64,000 nucleotides of DNA from Maribellus sp. CM-23. GTDB lineage: Bacteria; Bacteroidota; Bacteroidia; Bacteroidales; Prolixibacteraceae. The stretch covers positions 601,377 to 665,376 of the forward strand of contig NZ_JADWYJ010000004.1 of NCBI RefSeq assembly GCF_021354595.1. Direction: 5' to 3'. The position numbers and the translations under genes were made by a program. Each line of letters starts with the position of its first letter. Within the stretch, counting starts at the first letter, position 1. The notes under the pieces are model-generated. The model ran no database searches, was not told the origin of the DNA, and worked only from the letters and a program-made list of their open reading frames with translations. Of the stretch, positions 54,254 to 62,178 are shown piece after piece.

Positions 54254-56572
54254 ATGACTGACTATAAACTAAAATTATTGCTACCAGGCGTACTTATGTT
54301 CGCAATTTTGTTTGGCTGCACAAACAAGCCTGATGAGGTTAATTGGGCCATTCAGAAAAAAGGAAATGAAATAAACATCAGTGCAGGAATTTTCGAACAA
54401 AAACTGGTTTTATCTGATGACGGTTTTTTTACTTCGGCTTTGTCTGTTGCTGGTGAAAATGTATTGAAAGCAAATTCTGATGAAATAAGTTTTAGTATCC
54501 ACAAAGCTTCGCCAAATATTAAACCTGAAGGGATTCGTTATTCATCGGAATCGGGTGTAGAACAATCGAATGCTGAGCAGAATCAAACCGATGCTTTATC
54601 AGTAAAAAAAGTAAAAGAAGGTATTGCAGCAAATGTGCAGTGGGGGGATTCTATGTACATCGCAGGCGAAACTTTTGTTGATGTTTTTGCTTTTGAAGAC
54701 TATGAAATTTCCAGTCCACAACAAGGGGTAAAACGATTGGTGCTAAAATTCACTTCAAATAAAATATCGGAAGATTTTTCGTTCGAAATAAACTATGAAA
54801 TCTATGAAGGTCACCCGGTTATCCGCAAATGGGTAAGGTTTGATAACCAAGGCAACCAGTGGATTAAAATATCCGACCTGATGCTGAAACAGTTAGATTT
54901 GGGAGCTTCTTTTTCTCAGGTTACTTTGCTGACTCCGGCCGTTCGAGAAATTGACCCGGCTATTATTGCTTTTAGTGATGCAGGGAAATCTCTGGGAGTT
55001 ATTTCGGTTAGCGAAATTCCTTCAAAAACAAGGCATTTGTCGGCTGATGGCAACAGTGGATATAATCCCGGTTATTTTGAATGGGTACTGGGGCCCGGCG
55101 AAACCTTTGAATCAGAACCGGTATTCGAGTATGCTTTTTCCGGAGAAAGCTACGAAACTGTTTCAGCTAAATCGACAGCCCTCGATCGTTGTGTGGAAAG
55201 TAGTTTTGCTTCTTTTATGGATAAACACATTGTTATGCCGCTTGCCGAAAATAAAAGTGTTGCTCCTGTTTTTTGTACCTGGACAAACTACAATTCCAAT
55301 ATAAACGATAAAAACATGCGCGAAGCGGCCGACATCGCTTCCGAAATCGGATTTGAGTGTTTTCAATTGGATGCCGGTTGGTCGGATACTGGCCCCCGCG
55401 GAGGTTGGGCTGTATCAACCACAAATCCCAAAGCAAAGGAATTCCCGGATATGAAAGGATTAAGCAGGTATATTCAATCGAAAAACATGAAAACAGGAAT
55501 GTGGTATTCTGTTTTTATAAATGAGCAGGAGACCGATATTTCAGCTTCCGAACCCGGATTGTTTAGTTTGCCGCTTATTCGCAGGGCTGGCGGGCTGGCG
55601 CTGAGTTTCTGCTACGAAAAGTCGCGTAAAAAGTATGTCGACGAAATTGTTTATCTGAATAAAACATTCGGAGCCACTTATTTTAAGCAGGATTTAAGCA
55701 ACATCTGTTATGGCGATATTGCCCGGGGCCACGAGAGCCGTACAAAAAAAGAATCGTACCTCCGTGGGTTGCGTGGTTTGTTTGCCACGCAGGATGAAAT
55801 TTTAAGACAGTCGCCCGAAACCTGGCTTCAGCTCTCGCACGAAATTTATTGGGAAACTCCCGGCCCGGCTGCCGATGTTGCGGTGTTAAAACATGTTGAT
55901 TCGTACCATGCCTCGCCCAACGAATACTGGGGAGCTGGGAACCGTAAAACCCTGGTTGACGATACCTGGAACTTTGATGTGGACAGTTTAAAGCAGCAGT
56001 TGCGTTTGGGGGCTTTTCGTGCCCGCGAAATTATGTATAACCATCGTGGATTGCCGCTGGAAAGGATTGAAATATTCGGGGCAGCTACAACCAATTATAA
56101 AGGCAGTCTTTCTGCAGATATCCTCGACCGCCAGATTTGCAGCTGGCTGATGGGGGTGCCACTTTCGTATTCCGGCGATTTAACTTCGCTAACCACCGAA
56201 AACATAGCACAATACCGTAACCGTTTTGCTATGTTGAAAAGGCTCAATCGGCAATACGGTATTTATTCCCATTTTCAGTACAGCGGAGTGCCTGCACCTA
56301 CCGACGAAGAATGGCACTGGTGGGGAAAGCTGAACGATGAGGGCTGTGGTGCAGTAATTGTTTTGCGGGGAAGTTCCGGTGCCGATTCCCGGCAAATTAA
56401 TATTCCATGGGTAAAGGCTGATAAAACATATCAACTGAAAGCATTATTCTCAGGAAAGGATTTGGGTGAGTTTACCGGGAAACAACTTGTTGATGGGGAA
56501 CTAAATCTTTCTTTGCCTCATTTGGGACAGGAGATAATTGAAATCTCGTTGAAAAAGAATACAGAAAAGTAG
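54254..56572 (+). CDS. GH36-like alpha-galactosidase lipoprotein
   Basis: 772 residues. Lipobox Cys22 (MFAILFGCTNKP). The N-terminal beta-supersandwich (about 30-330) is followed by a TIM barrel with FQLDAGWSDTGPRGGW (about 374-389), TFGATYFKQDLSN whose Asp480 is the expected nucleophile of the KxD motif, and a C-terminal beta-domain. This combination fits GH36 or the related GH27/31/97 clan; GH36 is preferred. The acid/base Asp is not assigned with certainty. Activity is probably release of alpha-D-galactose, possibly alpha-N-acetylgalactosamine. It is 8 bp after the GH2-like gene. Confidence 0.85.
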   Translation: MTDYKLKLLLPGVLMFAILFGCTNKPDEVNWAIQKKGNEINISAGIFEQKLVLSDDGFFTSALSVAGENVLKANSDEISFSIHKASPNIKPEGIRYSSESGVEQSNAEQNQTDALSVKKVKEGIAANVQWGDSMYIAGETFVDVFAFEDYEISSPQQGVKRLVLKFTSNKISEDFSFEINYEIYEGHPVIRKWVRFDNQGNQWIKISDLMLKQLDLGASFSQVTLLTPAVREIDPAIIAFSDAGKSLGVISVSEIPSKTRHLSADGNSGYNPGYFEWVLGPGETFESEPVFEYAFSGESYETVSAKSTALDRCVESSFASFMDKHIVMPLAENKSVAPVFCTWTNYNSNINDKNMREAADIASEIGFECFQLDAGWSDTGPRGGWAVSTTNPKAKEFPDMKGLSRYIQSKNMKTGMWYSVFINEQETDISASEPGLFSLPLIRRAGGLALSFCYEKSRKKYVDEIVYLNKTFGATYFKQDLSNICYGDIARGHESRTKKESYLRGLRGLFATQDEILRQSPETWLQLSHEIYWETPGPAADVAVLKHVDSYHASPNEYWGAGNRKTLVDDTWNFDVDSLKQQLRLGAFRAREIMYNHRGLPLERIEIFGAATTNYKGSLSADILDRQICSWLMGVPLSYSGDLTSLTTENIAQYRNRFAMLKRLNRQYGIYSHFQYSGVPAPTDEEWHWWGKLNDEGCGAVIVLRGSSGADSRQINIPWVKADKTYQLKALFSGKDLGEFTGKQLVDGELNLSLPHLGQEIIEISLKKNTEK

Positions 56573-56621
56573 TAGTGTCGAGCTGAAATTTTTAAAATAG
56601 AAATCAATTAAACTTAATTTT

Positions 56622-57299
56622 ATGTCAATTAAAAGTTCTTTTTTGCTGCTGTTAATTCCACTGGTTTGTTCAGTATTGGCTTATACCGGTTTTGGTTTTG
56701 AGTTTCAGGTAGCGGTGCCAACAAGTTGTATTGCAATTATTGCTTTGTTGTACTGGAAAAGAATGAAATCATTTACCGATATTTTTTACATTATTGCAGC
56801 TTTTGTTTTTTCAATTGGCGGCGATTGGTTTTTGGTTAATAAGGGCGATAGTTTTATAATGTTTGCTGCAGGAATTGGTTTGTTTTTCTTTGCCCACCTC
56901 TGCTATTTAATTTTTGCAATAATCAATGGAAAGATAAATCGGATTTCTTTGGTTCTGTTACTGATTATTTATTTGTTGTTCTACATTTTTGCACTCTTTC
57001 CGGCAATTGAAGAGAAGGTACTATCAATGTTTACCTTGGTTTACTTATTGATTTCCTGCATTTCGGTTGCCGCTGCGGTTGGAACAAATCTATACAAGCC
57101 TGCAAGGTGGGCTTATCTGATTGGTATTCTTTTCATTTTAATATCTGACACAATCATTGCATTTAAGGAATTTCTGGCATACCCGGAATTGAATTTTCTG
57201 ATTCTGCCTACCTATTATGCCGCTCATATTTGTATCACTTTTGCATTAATTGTGAGAATAACAAATGAACAGGAAAATGGAGCTCCGCTTAGAGCTTAA
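56622..57299 (+). CDS. YhhN/TMEM86-like lysoplasmalogenase family membrane protein
   Basis: 225 residues, eight predicted membrane helices. Motifs of the family are visible: SIGGDWFLVNKGD, FFFAHLCYLIFAI, and LIGILFILISDTIIAFKEF (acidic residues lining the membrane active site of the alkaline-ceramidase-like superfamily). Characterised relatives hydrolyse the vinyl ether bond of lysoplasmalogens; bacterial roles are mostly unknown. Its location inside a glycan-degradation run, 49 bp after GH36 and 31 bp before GH43, is unusual. Most genes around it are secreted hydrolases, so a lipid-modifying role or an unrelated membrane hydrolase activity is possible. Confidence 0.8.
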   Translation: MSIKSSFLLLLIPLVCSVLAYTGFGFEFQVAVPTSCIAIIALLYWKRMKSFTDIFYIIAAFVFSIGGDWFLVNKGDSFIMFAAGIGLFFFAHLCYLIFAIINGKINRISLVLLLIIYLLFYIFALFPAIEEKVLSMFTLVYLLISCISVAAAVGTNLYKPARWAYLIGILFILISDTIIAFKEFLAYPELNFLILPTYYAAHICITFALIVRITNEQENGAPLRA

Positions 57300-57330
57300 T
57301 TTGTCTGGATAAACTAATCAAATAATAAAA

Positions 57331-58380
57331 ATGAGAATCAAATTATTAAAATATATGAAGTTGACCTTGATGTGTTTTGCACTTCAAATCATTCTTTTCT
57401 TCATGTTTACGAATGTTGCTTTTGCACAACCAATAAAGACTGCTGATAAAACACTAAAAACAGAAGAAATAAGGGTGCGTGATCCTTTCATTCTTGCCGA
57501 TAAGTCTACCCAAACATATTATCTGTATGCGTCGGTTCATAATCGCACGCAAGATGAAAGCGAAGGACAGGGAGTTGAAGTTTATACCAGTAAAGATTTA
57601 CAAAACTGGACCAGACCACAAATTGTGTTTAAGGTGCCAAATGACTTTTGGGCTAGCAGAGCTGTTTGGGCTCCCGAAGTTCATTCATATAAGGGAAAAT
57701 ATTATTTATTTACCACTTTCACGTCTAGTGATACCTTGGAAAATCAATCGCTACTTTTCTCGGAGGACTGGCCTCAGCGCTATAAAAGAGGTAGTCAGAT
57801 TTTGGTTTCAGATTTGCCAATAGGTCCTTTTGAACCTTTCAGTAACAAGCCACATACTCGACCTGATTGGATGACTCTTGATGGAACTCTTTGGGTTGAA
57901 GATGATCAGCCATACATGGTCTATTGCCATGAATGGGTACAAATTGAAAACGGAACAATGGATTTAGTTGCGTTGGAAACAGATCTTTCAGCAACGAAAG
58001 GGGACAACTTTGTTCTGTTTAATGCTTCGGATGCTACTTGGGTGAAGGCTGTTAAATATGGGGCGGGGTTTGTAACAGATGGATGTTTTCTGTATAAAAC
58101 GAAAACCGGAAATCTTTTAATGATCTGGTCTAGCATGGGGGCTGATGGATATGCGATTGGGATTGCAGCTTCTGAAAGCGGCAGCATTAAAGGCCCCTGG
58201 AAGCACCAGGGAAAATGTTTGTTTAAAAACAACGGAGGCCATGGGATGATTTTTACAACCTTTGATGGGGAACTGGTTATTGCTTTGCATCAACCCAATA
58301 CGAGTCCCGATGAACGAATGCAATTGTACAAGTTGAAAGATACCGGAGAAAGCTTGGAATTAGACGGGACGTTGTTTTGA
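57331..58380 (+). CDS. GH43-like five-bladed propeller glycosidase
   Basis: 349 residues, signal peptide ending near NVAFAQP. Five-bladed beta-propeller features: RVRDPFILADKST (first Asp as general base, about 52), GVEVYTSKDLQNWTRP, RAVWAPEVHSYKGKYYLF, MTLDGTLWVEDDQPYMVY (second Asp), YCHEW (Glu, likely general acid, about 201), and GNLLMIWSSMGADGYAIG. The placement of the three acidic residues fits GH43, which includes arabinofuranosidases, xylosidases and exo-beta-galactanases; GH117-like or GH32-like assignments are less likely. The start at 57331 is preferred because the next ATG (57355) would leave a shorter but still plausible signal. Forms part of the same co-directional run. Confidence 0.85.
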   Translation: MRIKLLKYMKLTLMCFALQIILFFMFTNVAFAQPIKTADKTLKTEEIRVRDPFILADKSTQTYYLYASVHNRTQDESEGQGVEVYTSKDLQNWTRPQIVFKVPNDFWASRAVWAPEVHSYKGKYYLFTTFTSSDTLENQSLLFSEDWPQRYKRGSQILVSDLPIGPFEPFSNKPHTRPDWMTLDGTLWVEDDQPYMVYCHEWVQIENGTMDLVALETDLSATKGDNFVLFNASDATWVKAVKYGAGFVTDGCFLYKTKTGNLLMIWSSMGADGYAIGIAASESGSIKGPWKHQGKCLFKNNGGHGMIFTTFDGELVIALHQPNTSPDERMQLYKLKDTGESLELDGTLF

Positions 58381-58420
58381 TTGCTTTGTCGAGAAAATTG
58401 AAATTAAGAACGAGCCATAA

Positions 58421-60412
58421 ATGAAGATACAACTTGCGTTTTTACTTTTTTTTGTTGGACTGGTGCTTCTTTTTTCGTGTCAGCAATATGAGAAGAAGGA
58501 GCTGAGAGTACATCAACTTTTTTCCAATCACATGGTTCTTCAGCAACAAACAGAGATATCAGTTTGGGGCGAATCAGAACCTAATCAGCAGGTAACTATT
58601 TCTGTAAGCTGGGGGCAGCAAATTACAACAGAATCTGATTCTCAGGGGAGATGGGAGATTGAAATGCAAACGCCTGGTGCCGGGGGGCCACATTCTATTA
58701 ATATTAGTACTGAAGATAGCACAATTGTTATTGATGACGTATTAATAGGGGAGGTTTGGCTGGCTTCAGGGCAGTCAAATATGGAAATGCCGTTAAAAGG
58801 TTGGCCTCCACGCGACACTATTTTGAATTCGGAACGGGCTATTGCTGAAGCCGACTTTCCTGTTTTCAGAATGTTTACCGTTGAACGAAACCCATCAGAT
58901 GAACCGGTAGATACGGTTGCAGGACAATGGGTGGTTGCTTCTCCGGAGACAGTGGGGAATTTTAGTGCAACTGCCTTTTTCTTTGCCCGCCGGATCTACA
59001 AAGAATTAAATGTGCCTGTTGGGATTATTCATTCCAGTTGGGGAGGAACGATTGCCGAAGCTTGGACTAGCGAAGATAAATTAAGAACCTTGGGTGATTT
59101 TAATAAGAAACTCGATGAGTTAAAGGACTCCAAAATAAGAAAAAGAGCCAATGCCTGGTTTAAACAATGGCTCAAAATGAAATTGCCAACGACTGATGAA
59201 GAATGGCAAAATATTGATTTTTCGGATTTGGATGCTGTTCAATCTGATTTTGATGATTCGCATTGGAAAAACATCGAACTTCCGGGTAGGTTTGATGAAA
59301 TTGGCTCAGGGGTGTTTGATGGTGCCGTGTGGTTTCGAAAAACTTTTACCATTCAAAATACAGACGTTGATTATTTGCTCAGAACTGGTCCTATAAACGA
59401 TATGGATGCCACTTTTGTGAACGGACATAAAATTGGCGGACTTGCCGGAGAAAATTATTGGAAAACTTCCAGGGAAATGGTCATCCCTAGAACAATTCTG
59501 AGAGAAGGAGTTAATACGATAGCTATTCGTGCCGTCGATCGACGAGGTAAAGGTGCCTTTTCCGGACCGATGACAATATCGAATAGCAAAGGAGATACAA
59601 TTTCAATTGAAGGAACATGGAAATGCAACCTGATTGCTGAAATCTTCATGGAAGAGCTTTTTGCTTATAACTTAAATGCGGATTTATCGGAGCGGCCTGA
59701 TTTGGTCGAATTCCATTCGAATGTGCCGACAGTTCTTTACAATGGTATGGTAGCTCCAATTACAAATTATAAGATCAAAGGTGCCATATGGTACCAGGGA
59801 GAGTCGAATGTTGGCCGCGATGAACAATACCGGAAATTGTTCCCGGCACTAATTGAAGATTGGAGGAATAAATGGGGCTACGATTTTCCTTTTTATTTCG
59901 TGCAAATAGCCCCATATAATTATACTCCTGATGAGCGATTGTCTCATAAGCTAAGAGATGTACAAAGGCGGACTTTAAAAATAAAAAATACAGGGATGGT
60001 CGTGACCTTGGATATTGGCAATCCAGCAAATATTCATCCGGCAAATAAGCAGGAAGTAGGAGACCGGCTTGCAGGCTTGGCGCTTGTGAATGATTATGGG
60101 AAAAATAGGATTGCTTCAGGCCCTTTGTATAGCGGGTTTGAAAAATCGGGCAATAAACTAATGGTTGAGTTCGATTATGTTGGAGGTGGTCTAATTGCAT
60201 TGGAAAAGGAACTATTGGGCTTTGAAATTGCAGGTACCGATAAAAATTTTTTTGCAGCTCTTGCCCGGATTGTAGGAGAAAGGGTAGAAGTTAGCAGCCC
60301 TTTTGTCCCATCTCCTGAATTTGTCCGCTATGCATGGAAGAATACGAGTAAAGCCAGTTTATTTAACAAAGAGGGACTGCCGGCTTCAACTTTTACTTCT
60401 GAAAATGATTAG
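58421..60412 (+). CDS. Sialate O-acetylesterase-like SGNH esterase lipoprotein
   Basis: 663 residues. Lipobox Cys20 (VGLVLLFSCQQYEKK). An Ig-like N-domain (about 28-105: LRVHQLFSNHMVLQQQ, SVWGESEPNQQVTISV) precedes the SGNH hydrolase core with block I GQSNMEMPL (catalytic Ser119), GVIGIIHSSWGG-type block at about 205, GAIWYQGESNVGRDEQ and NIHPANKQEVGDRLAGLAL (catalytic His region). A beta-sandwich insert like the GH2 sugar-binding domain lies at about 255-400 (WKNIELPGRFDEIG, INDMDATFVNGHKIGGLAG), common in this family. Members remove acetyl esters from sugars, in plant-glycan loci usually from pectins and hemicelluloses. It ends the locus B enzyme run, 350 bp before the right repeat. Substrate sugar uncertain. 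Confidence 0.9.
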   Translation: MKIQLAFLLFFVGLVLLFSCQQYEKKELRVHQLFSNHMVLQQQTEISVWGESEPNQQVTISVSWGQQITTESDSQGRWEIEMQTPGAGGPHSINISTEDSTIVIDDVLIGEVWLASGQSNMEMPLKGWPPRDTILNSERAIAEADFPVFRMFTVERNPSDEPVDTVAGQWVVASPETVGNFSATAFFFARRIYKELNVPVGIIHSSWGGTIAEAWTSEDKLRTLGDFNKKLDELKDSKIRKRANAWFKQWLKMKLPTTDEEWQNIDFSDLDAVQSDFDDSHWKNIELPGRFDEIGSGVFDGAVWFRKTFTIQNTDVDYLLRTGPINDMDATFVNGHKIGGLAGENYWKTSREMVIPRTILREGVNTIAIRAVDRRGKGAFSGPMTISNSKGDTISIEGTWKCNLIAEIFMEELFAYNLNADLSERPDLVEFHSNVPTVLYNGMVAPITNYKIKGAIWYQGESNVGRDEQYRKLFPALIEDWRNKWGYDFPFYFVQIAPYNYTPDERLSHKLRDVQRRTLKIKNTGMVVTLDIGNPANIHPANKQEVGDRLAGLALVNDYGKNRIASGPLYSGFEKSGNKLMVEFDYVGGGLIALEKELLGFEIAGTDKNFFAALARIVGERVEVSSPFVPSPEFVRYAWKNTSKASLFNKEGLPASTFTSEND

Positions 60413-60443
60413 TAGCAGAACAACAAGAACCAACCGATGGTAG

Positions 60444-60635
60444 AAGCAGCCAAAGAAAGCTGTTTTGAATATTGCTTCCGTTTATGATTACGTGGTTTTT
60501 TGTTATGTCGGGATGTTAAGCAAAGGGCGCGTTGAGAATACGAATAGTCGGGATTTTGTTGGTGTTACTCGGGCCGCAGCAAAAGAATTGCTTAACCGAT
60601 TCGGTGAAGGCATGGAATACTGGTGCAGGTTTTAG
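60444..60635 (+). pseudogene. Winged-helix-like gene remnant next to the right island edge
   Basis: A 63-codon open frame with no start codon at its beginning (preceded by a TAG at 60441-60443), ending at TAG 60633-60635. It reads KGRVENTNSRDFVGVTRAAA followed by KELLNRF, resembling the wHTH tail seen at the end of Fic-family and AlbA-type proteins (pattern G-x-I-x-N, then LGVSR-x-x-A). Short and unsupported by a start, so I read it as a relic. The rest of the 379-nt gap 60413-60791 has no other gene; it holds the right repeat from 60712. Confidence 0.35.
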
Positions 60636-60711
60636 GAAAGAGTTTTTATTCAGGAAGTATATAAAAAGGAAACTAAGGCTTTTAGGAAGTTCGGTGCGGG
60701 ATGCGATATGG

Positions 60712-60808
60712 TAGAAAACAAACTTATATTGTGATTTCTGTTCCCTTATTCGTTCCCTAACAATGAAAAAAGCCGCTGTTTATGCGGCTTTTGGTGATCC
60801 CACCGGGA
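60712..60808. repeat. Right copy of the tRNA-Arg 3'-end direct repeat
   Basis: Pairs with 19284-19368. The outer block 60712-60745 matches 19284-19317 at 32 of 34 bases; the inner block 60762-60808 matches 19322-19368 exactly over 47 bases. The inner block covers the tRNA terminator and the last 17 nt of the tRNA gene, and the intact tRNA continues to the right. Distance between the inner blocks is about 41.4 kb, enclosing all of locus B. Confidence 0.92.
60766..60792 (-). terminator. Intrinsic terminator of tRNA-Arg(CCG)
   Basis: AAAAGCCGC (60768-60776) pairs with GCGGCTTTT (60784-60792), loop TGTTTAT; read on the minus strand the arm runs into TTTTTTC. It starts at the CCA end of the tRNA gene. 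The same hairpin is present in the left repeat at 19328-19352. Confidence 0.9.
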
Positions 60809-60866
60809 CTCGAACCCAGATCATAAGAACCGGAATCTTACATTCTATCCATTGAACTATGGGACC
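60792..60866 (-). tRNA. tRNA-Arg(CCG)
   Basis: 75 nt on the minus strand, 5' end at 60866, with an encoded CCA. Read 5' to 3': acceptor GGTCCCA, D arm GTTC-AATGGATA-GAAT, anticodon stem TAAGA/TCTTA with loop TTCCGGT (anticodon CCG, decoding CGG), variable TGAT, T arm CTGGG-TTCGAGT-CCCGG, acceptor TGGGATC, discriminator A. All stems pair, with G-U or G-T pairs in the D stem, T stem and acceptor. Its 3' 17 nt are duplicated at 19352-19368, so it is the likely integration site of the island to its left. Confidence 0.97.
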
Positions 60867-60877
60867 GTTTCGTGGCG

Positions 60878-60885
60878 CAAAAATA
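60878..60885 (-). promoter_or_regulatory. -7 box of tRNA-Arg(CCG)
   Basis: TATTTTTG on the minus strand is an exact TAnnTTTG match, 12 nt before the mature tRNA 5' end. No clear -33 TTTG is visible. Confidence 0.6.
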
Positions 60886-61019
60886 GCAAAATTCCCCAAT
60901 CATGCAGAAATAATAATAAGTATAATGTTCTTTTATTTCGAAAGATTATGGTTTGGCTTTCTTCTGTTAAATGTTGATAAAATATTGAACGAGCGGTAAA
61001 GGTCGAAAGGGCTTATAGT

Positions 61020-61027
61020 TACCTTTG
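61020..61027 (+). promoter_or_regulatory. -7 box of the HD-domain gene
   Basis: TACCTTTG is an exact TAnnTTTG match 21 nt before the ATG at 61048, giving a leader of about 14 nt. The -33 element is not clear. Confidence 0.55.
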
Positions 61028-61047
61028 CCCGTTCAAAAGTTGGATTT

Positions 61048-61830
61048 ATGGAGAAGGGAACTGACCTCGCACAAATAAGATTCCAGAGGTATTTTGATTC
61101 ATTTTCAGGATTATCGGAAGAGCAAGCCAATAATTTTCAGATCAAATACGAGCATTCTTTGCGCGTAGCCAAACTGTGTGTTGACATAGCTCAAAGTCTT
61201 CGGCTTACCGAAGAAGAGCAGGAAATGGCTTTTCTTGCCGGAATTTTTCATGACGTTGGCCGGTTCAGGCAACTGCTGGAGTTTAATACTTTTAATGATA
61301 CACTGTCGGTGGATCATGCTGAATATTCGTTGCAGGTGATTAATGAATATGGTTTTCTGGATGAGTGCGGGGAAGGAGAGAAGCGTAAAATTTTGATGGC
61401 TGTTCAGTTCCACAATAAGCGGGAGTTACCACGGGATTCAGACGAAAGCGAGCTTTTGTATGCGCGTATTCTTCGCGATGCGGATAAGCTGGATATCCTC
61501 CAGGTAATTACGGACTATTACATAAATCCCAAAGCTGTTCCCAATCATACTTTAACCTGGGAAATGCCCAAAGGAGGAGTCGTTTCGGAGGAGGTGGCCA
61601 AACAAGTACTAGCGGGGAAATTGGTATCAAAGGCGGATGTCGCCAACCAGGTTGATATTAAAATTATGCAGCTTTCGTGGGTGTATGATGTTAATTTTAA
61701 ACCTTCTTTTGATATTCTGATGAAGAAGCGTTTTCTTGAGAAGATATACGGTACACTTTCAAAAAGCGATACGGTGATTGAAATATACCGCAAAGTAAAA
61801 GTGTATGCTGAAAATAAAATACTGGCATAA
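61048..61830 (+). CDS. HD-domain phosphohydrolase
   Basis: 260 residues, no signal peptide, cytoplasmic. The HD fold is clear: YEHSLRVAKLCVDIAQSLRL (first His), LAGIFHDVGRFRQL (the His-Asp pair), AVQFHNKRELP and LRDADKLDILQVITDYY (last Asp). Such proteins hydrolyse phosphate from nucleotides or related compounds; the exact substrate is not evident. The gene lies on the chromosomal side of tRNA-Arg and has its own promoter element, so it is probably part of the ancestral genome. 114 bp before the BFD-like gene. Confidence 0.9.
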   Translation: MEKGTDLAQIRFQRYFDSFSGLSEEQANNFQIKYEHSLRVAKLCVDIAQSLRLTEEEQEMAFLAGIFHDVGRFRQLLEFNTFNDTLSVDHAEYSLQVINEYGFLDECGEGEKRKILMAVQFHNKRELPRDSDESELLYARILRDADKLDILQVITDYYINPKAVPNHTLTWEMPKGGVVSEEVAKQVLAGKLVSKADVANQVDIKIMQLSWVYDVNFKPSFDILMKKRFLEKIYGTLSKSDTVIEIYRKVKVYAENKILA

Positions 61831-61944
61831 CGCAGAAAGTCATTCGTTTCATAAGGTGCCAGTTGGTCGGAGTAATGAATAGGAAAACTGGTGCCCTTGT
61901 AACAAAAGAAGTATTGTGGTAACAATTATAAACGGCGATCGATA

Positions 61945-62160
61945 ATGGCGCGAAAACTGGTTTGCATTTGCAACTTGATAGACGAAAGTGAGATTAAATC
62001 TGTTTTAGAGAAAGGGGCAGAAACCACTTCACACATACAGGAGTTTACGCGGGCCGGCACGTCTTGTGGCCGCTGTTTGCCCGAGATCGACGCCATTGTG
62101 GAAGCGCATCAAAAGAAGAAACCCAAGAACCAGCAAGGGAAGCTGGAACTCGGGTTCTAA
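61945..62160 (+). CDS. BFD-like [2Fe-2S]-binding small protein
   Basis: 71 residues. Four cysteines in the order expected for the bacterioferritin-associated ferredoxin family: Cys7 and Cys9 (KLVCICNLID), Cys41 and Cys44 (TSCGRCLPEID). They should bind one [2Fe-2S] cluster. In enterobacteria BFD releases iron from bacterioferritin; in other bacteria BFD-like domains serve nitrite reductases and other enzymes. The Lys-rich tail is not conserved. No bacterioferritin gene is visible nearby. It converges on the PorP gene with only 18 bp between the stops. Confidence 0.9.
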   Translation: MARKLVCICNLIDESEIKSVLEKGAETTSHIQEFTRAGTSCGRCLPEIDAIVEAHQKKKPKNQQGKLELGF

Positions 62161-62178
62161 AAAACACAACAATATCTT

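Noticed and set aside
27316..60412. Assignment of the locus B substrate to rhamnogalacturonan-II
   Set aside because: GH78, GH95 and GH2 fit, but the hallmark families of RG-II degradation (such as GH106, GH137-GH143) were not recognised, and GH92 and GH36 do not belong to that set.
60532..60714. 60-codon open frame in the gap before the right repeat
   Set aside because: Overlaps the winged-helix-like remnant in another frame and has no similarity; the remnant frame is the more protein-like one.
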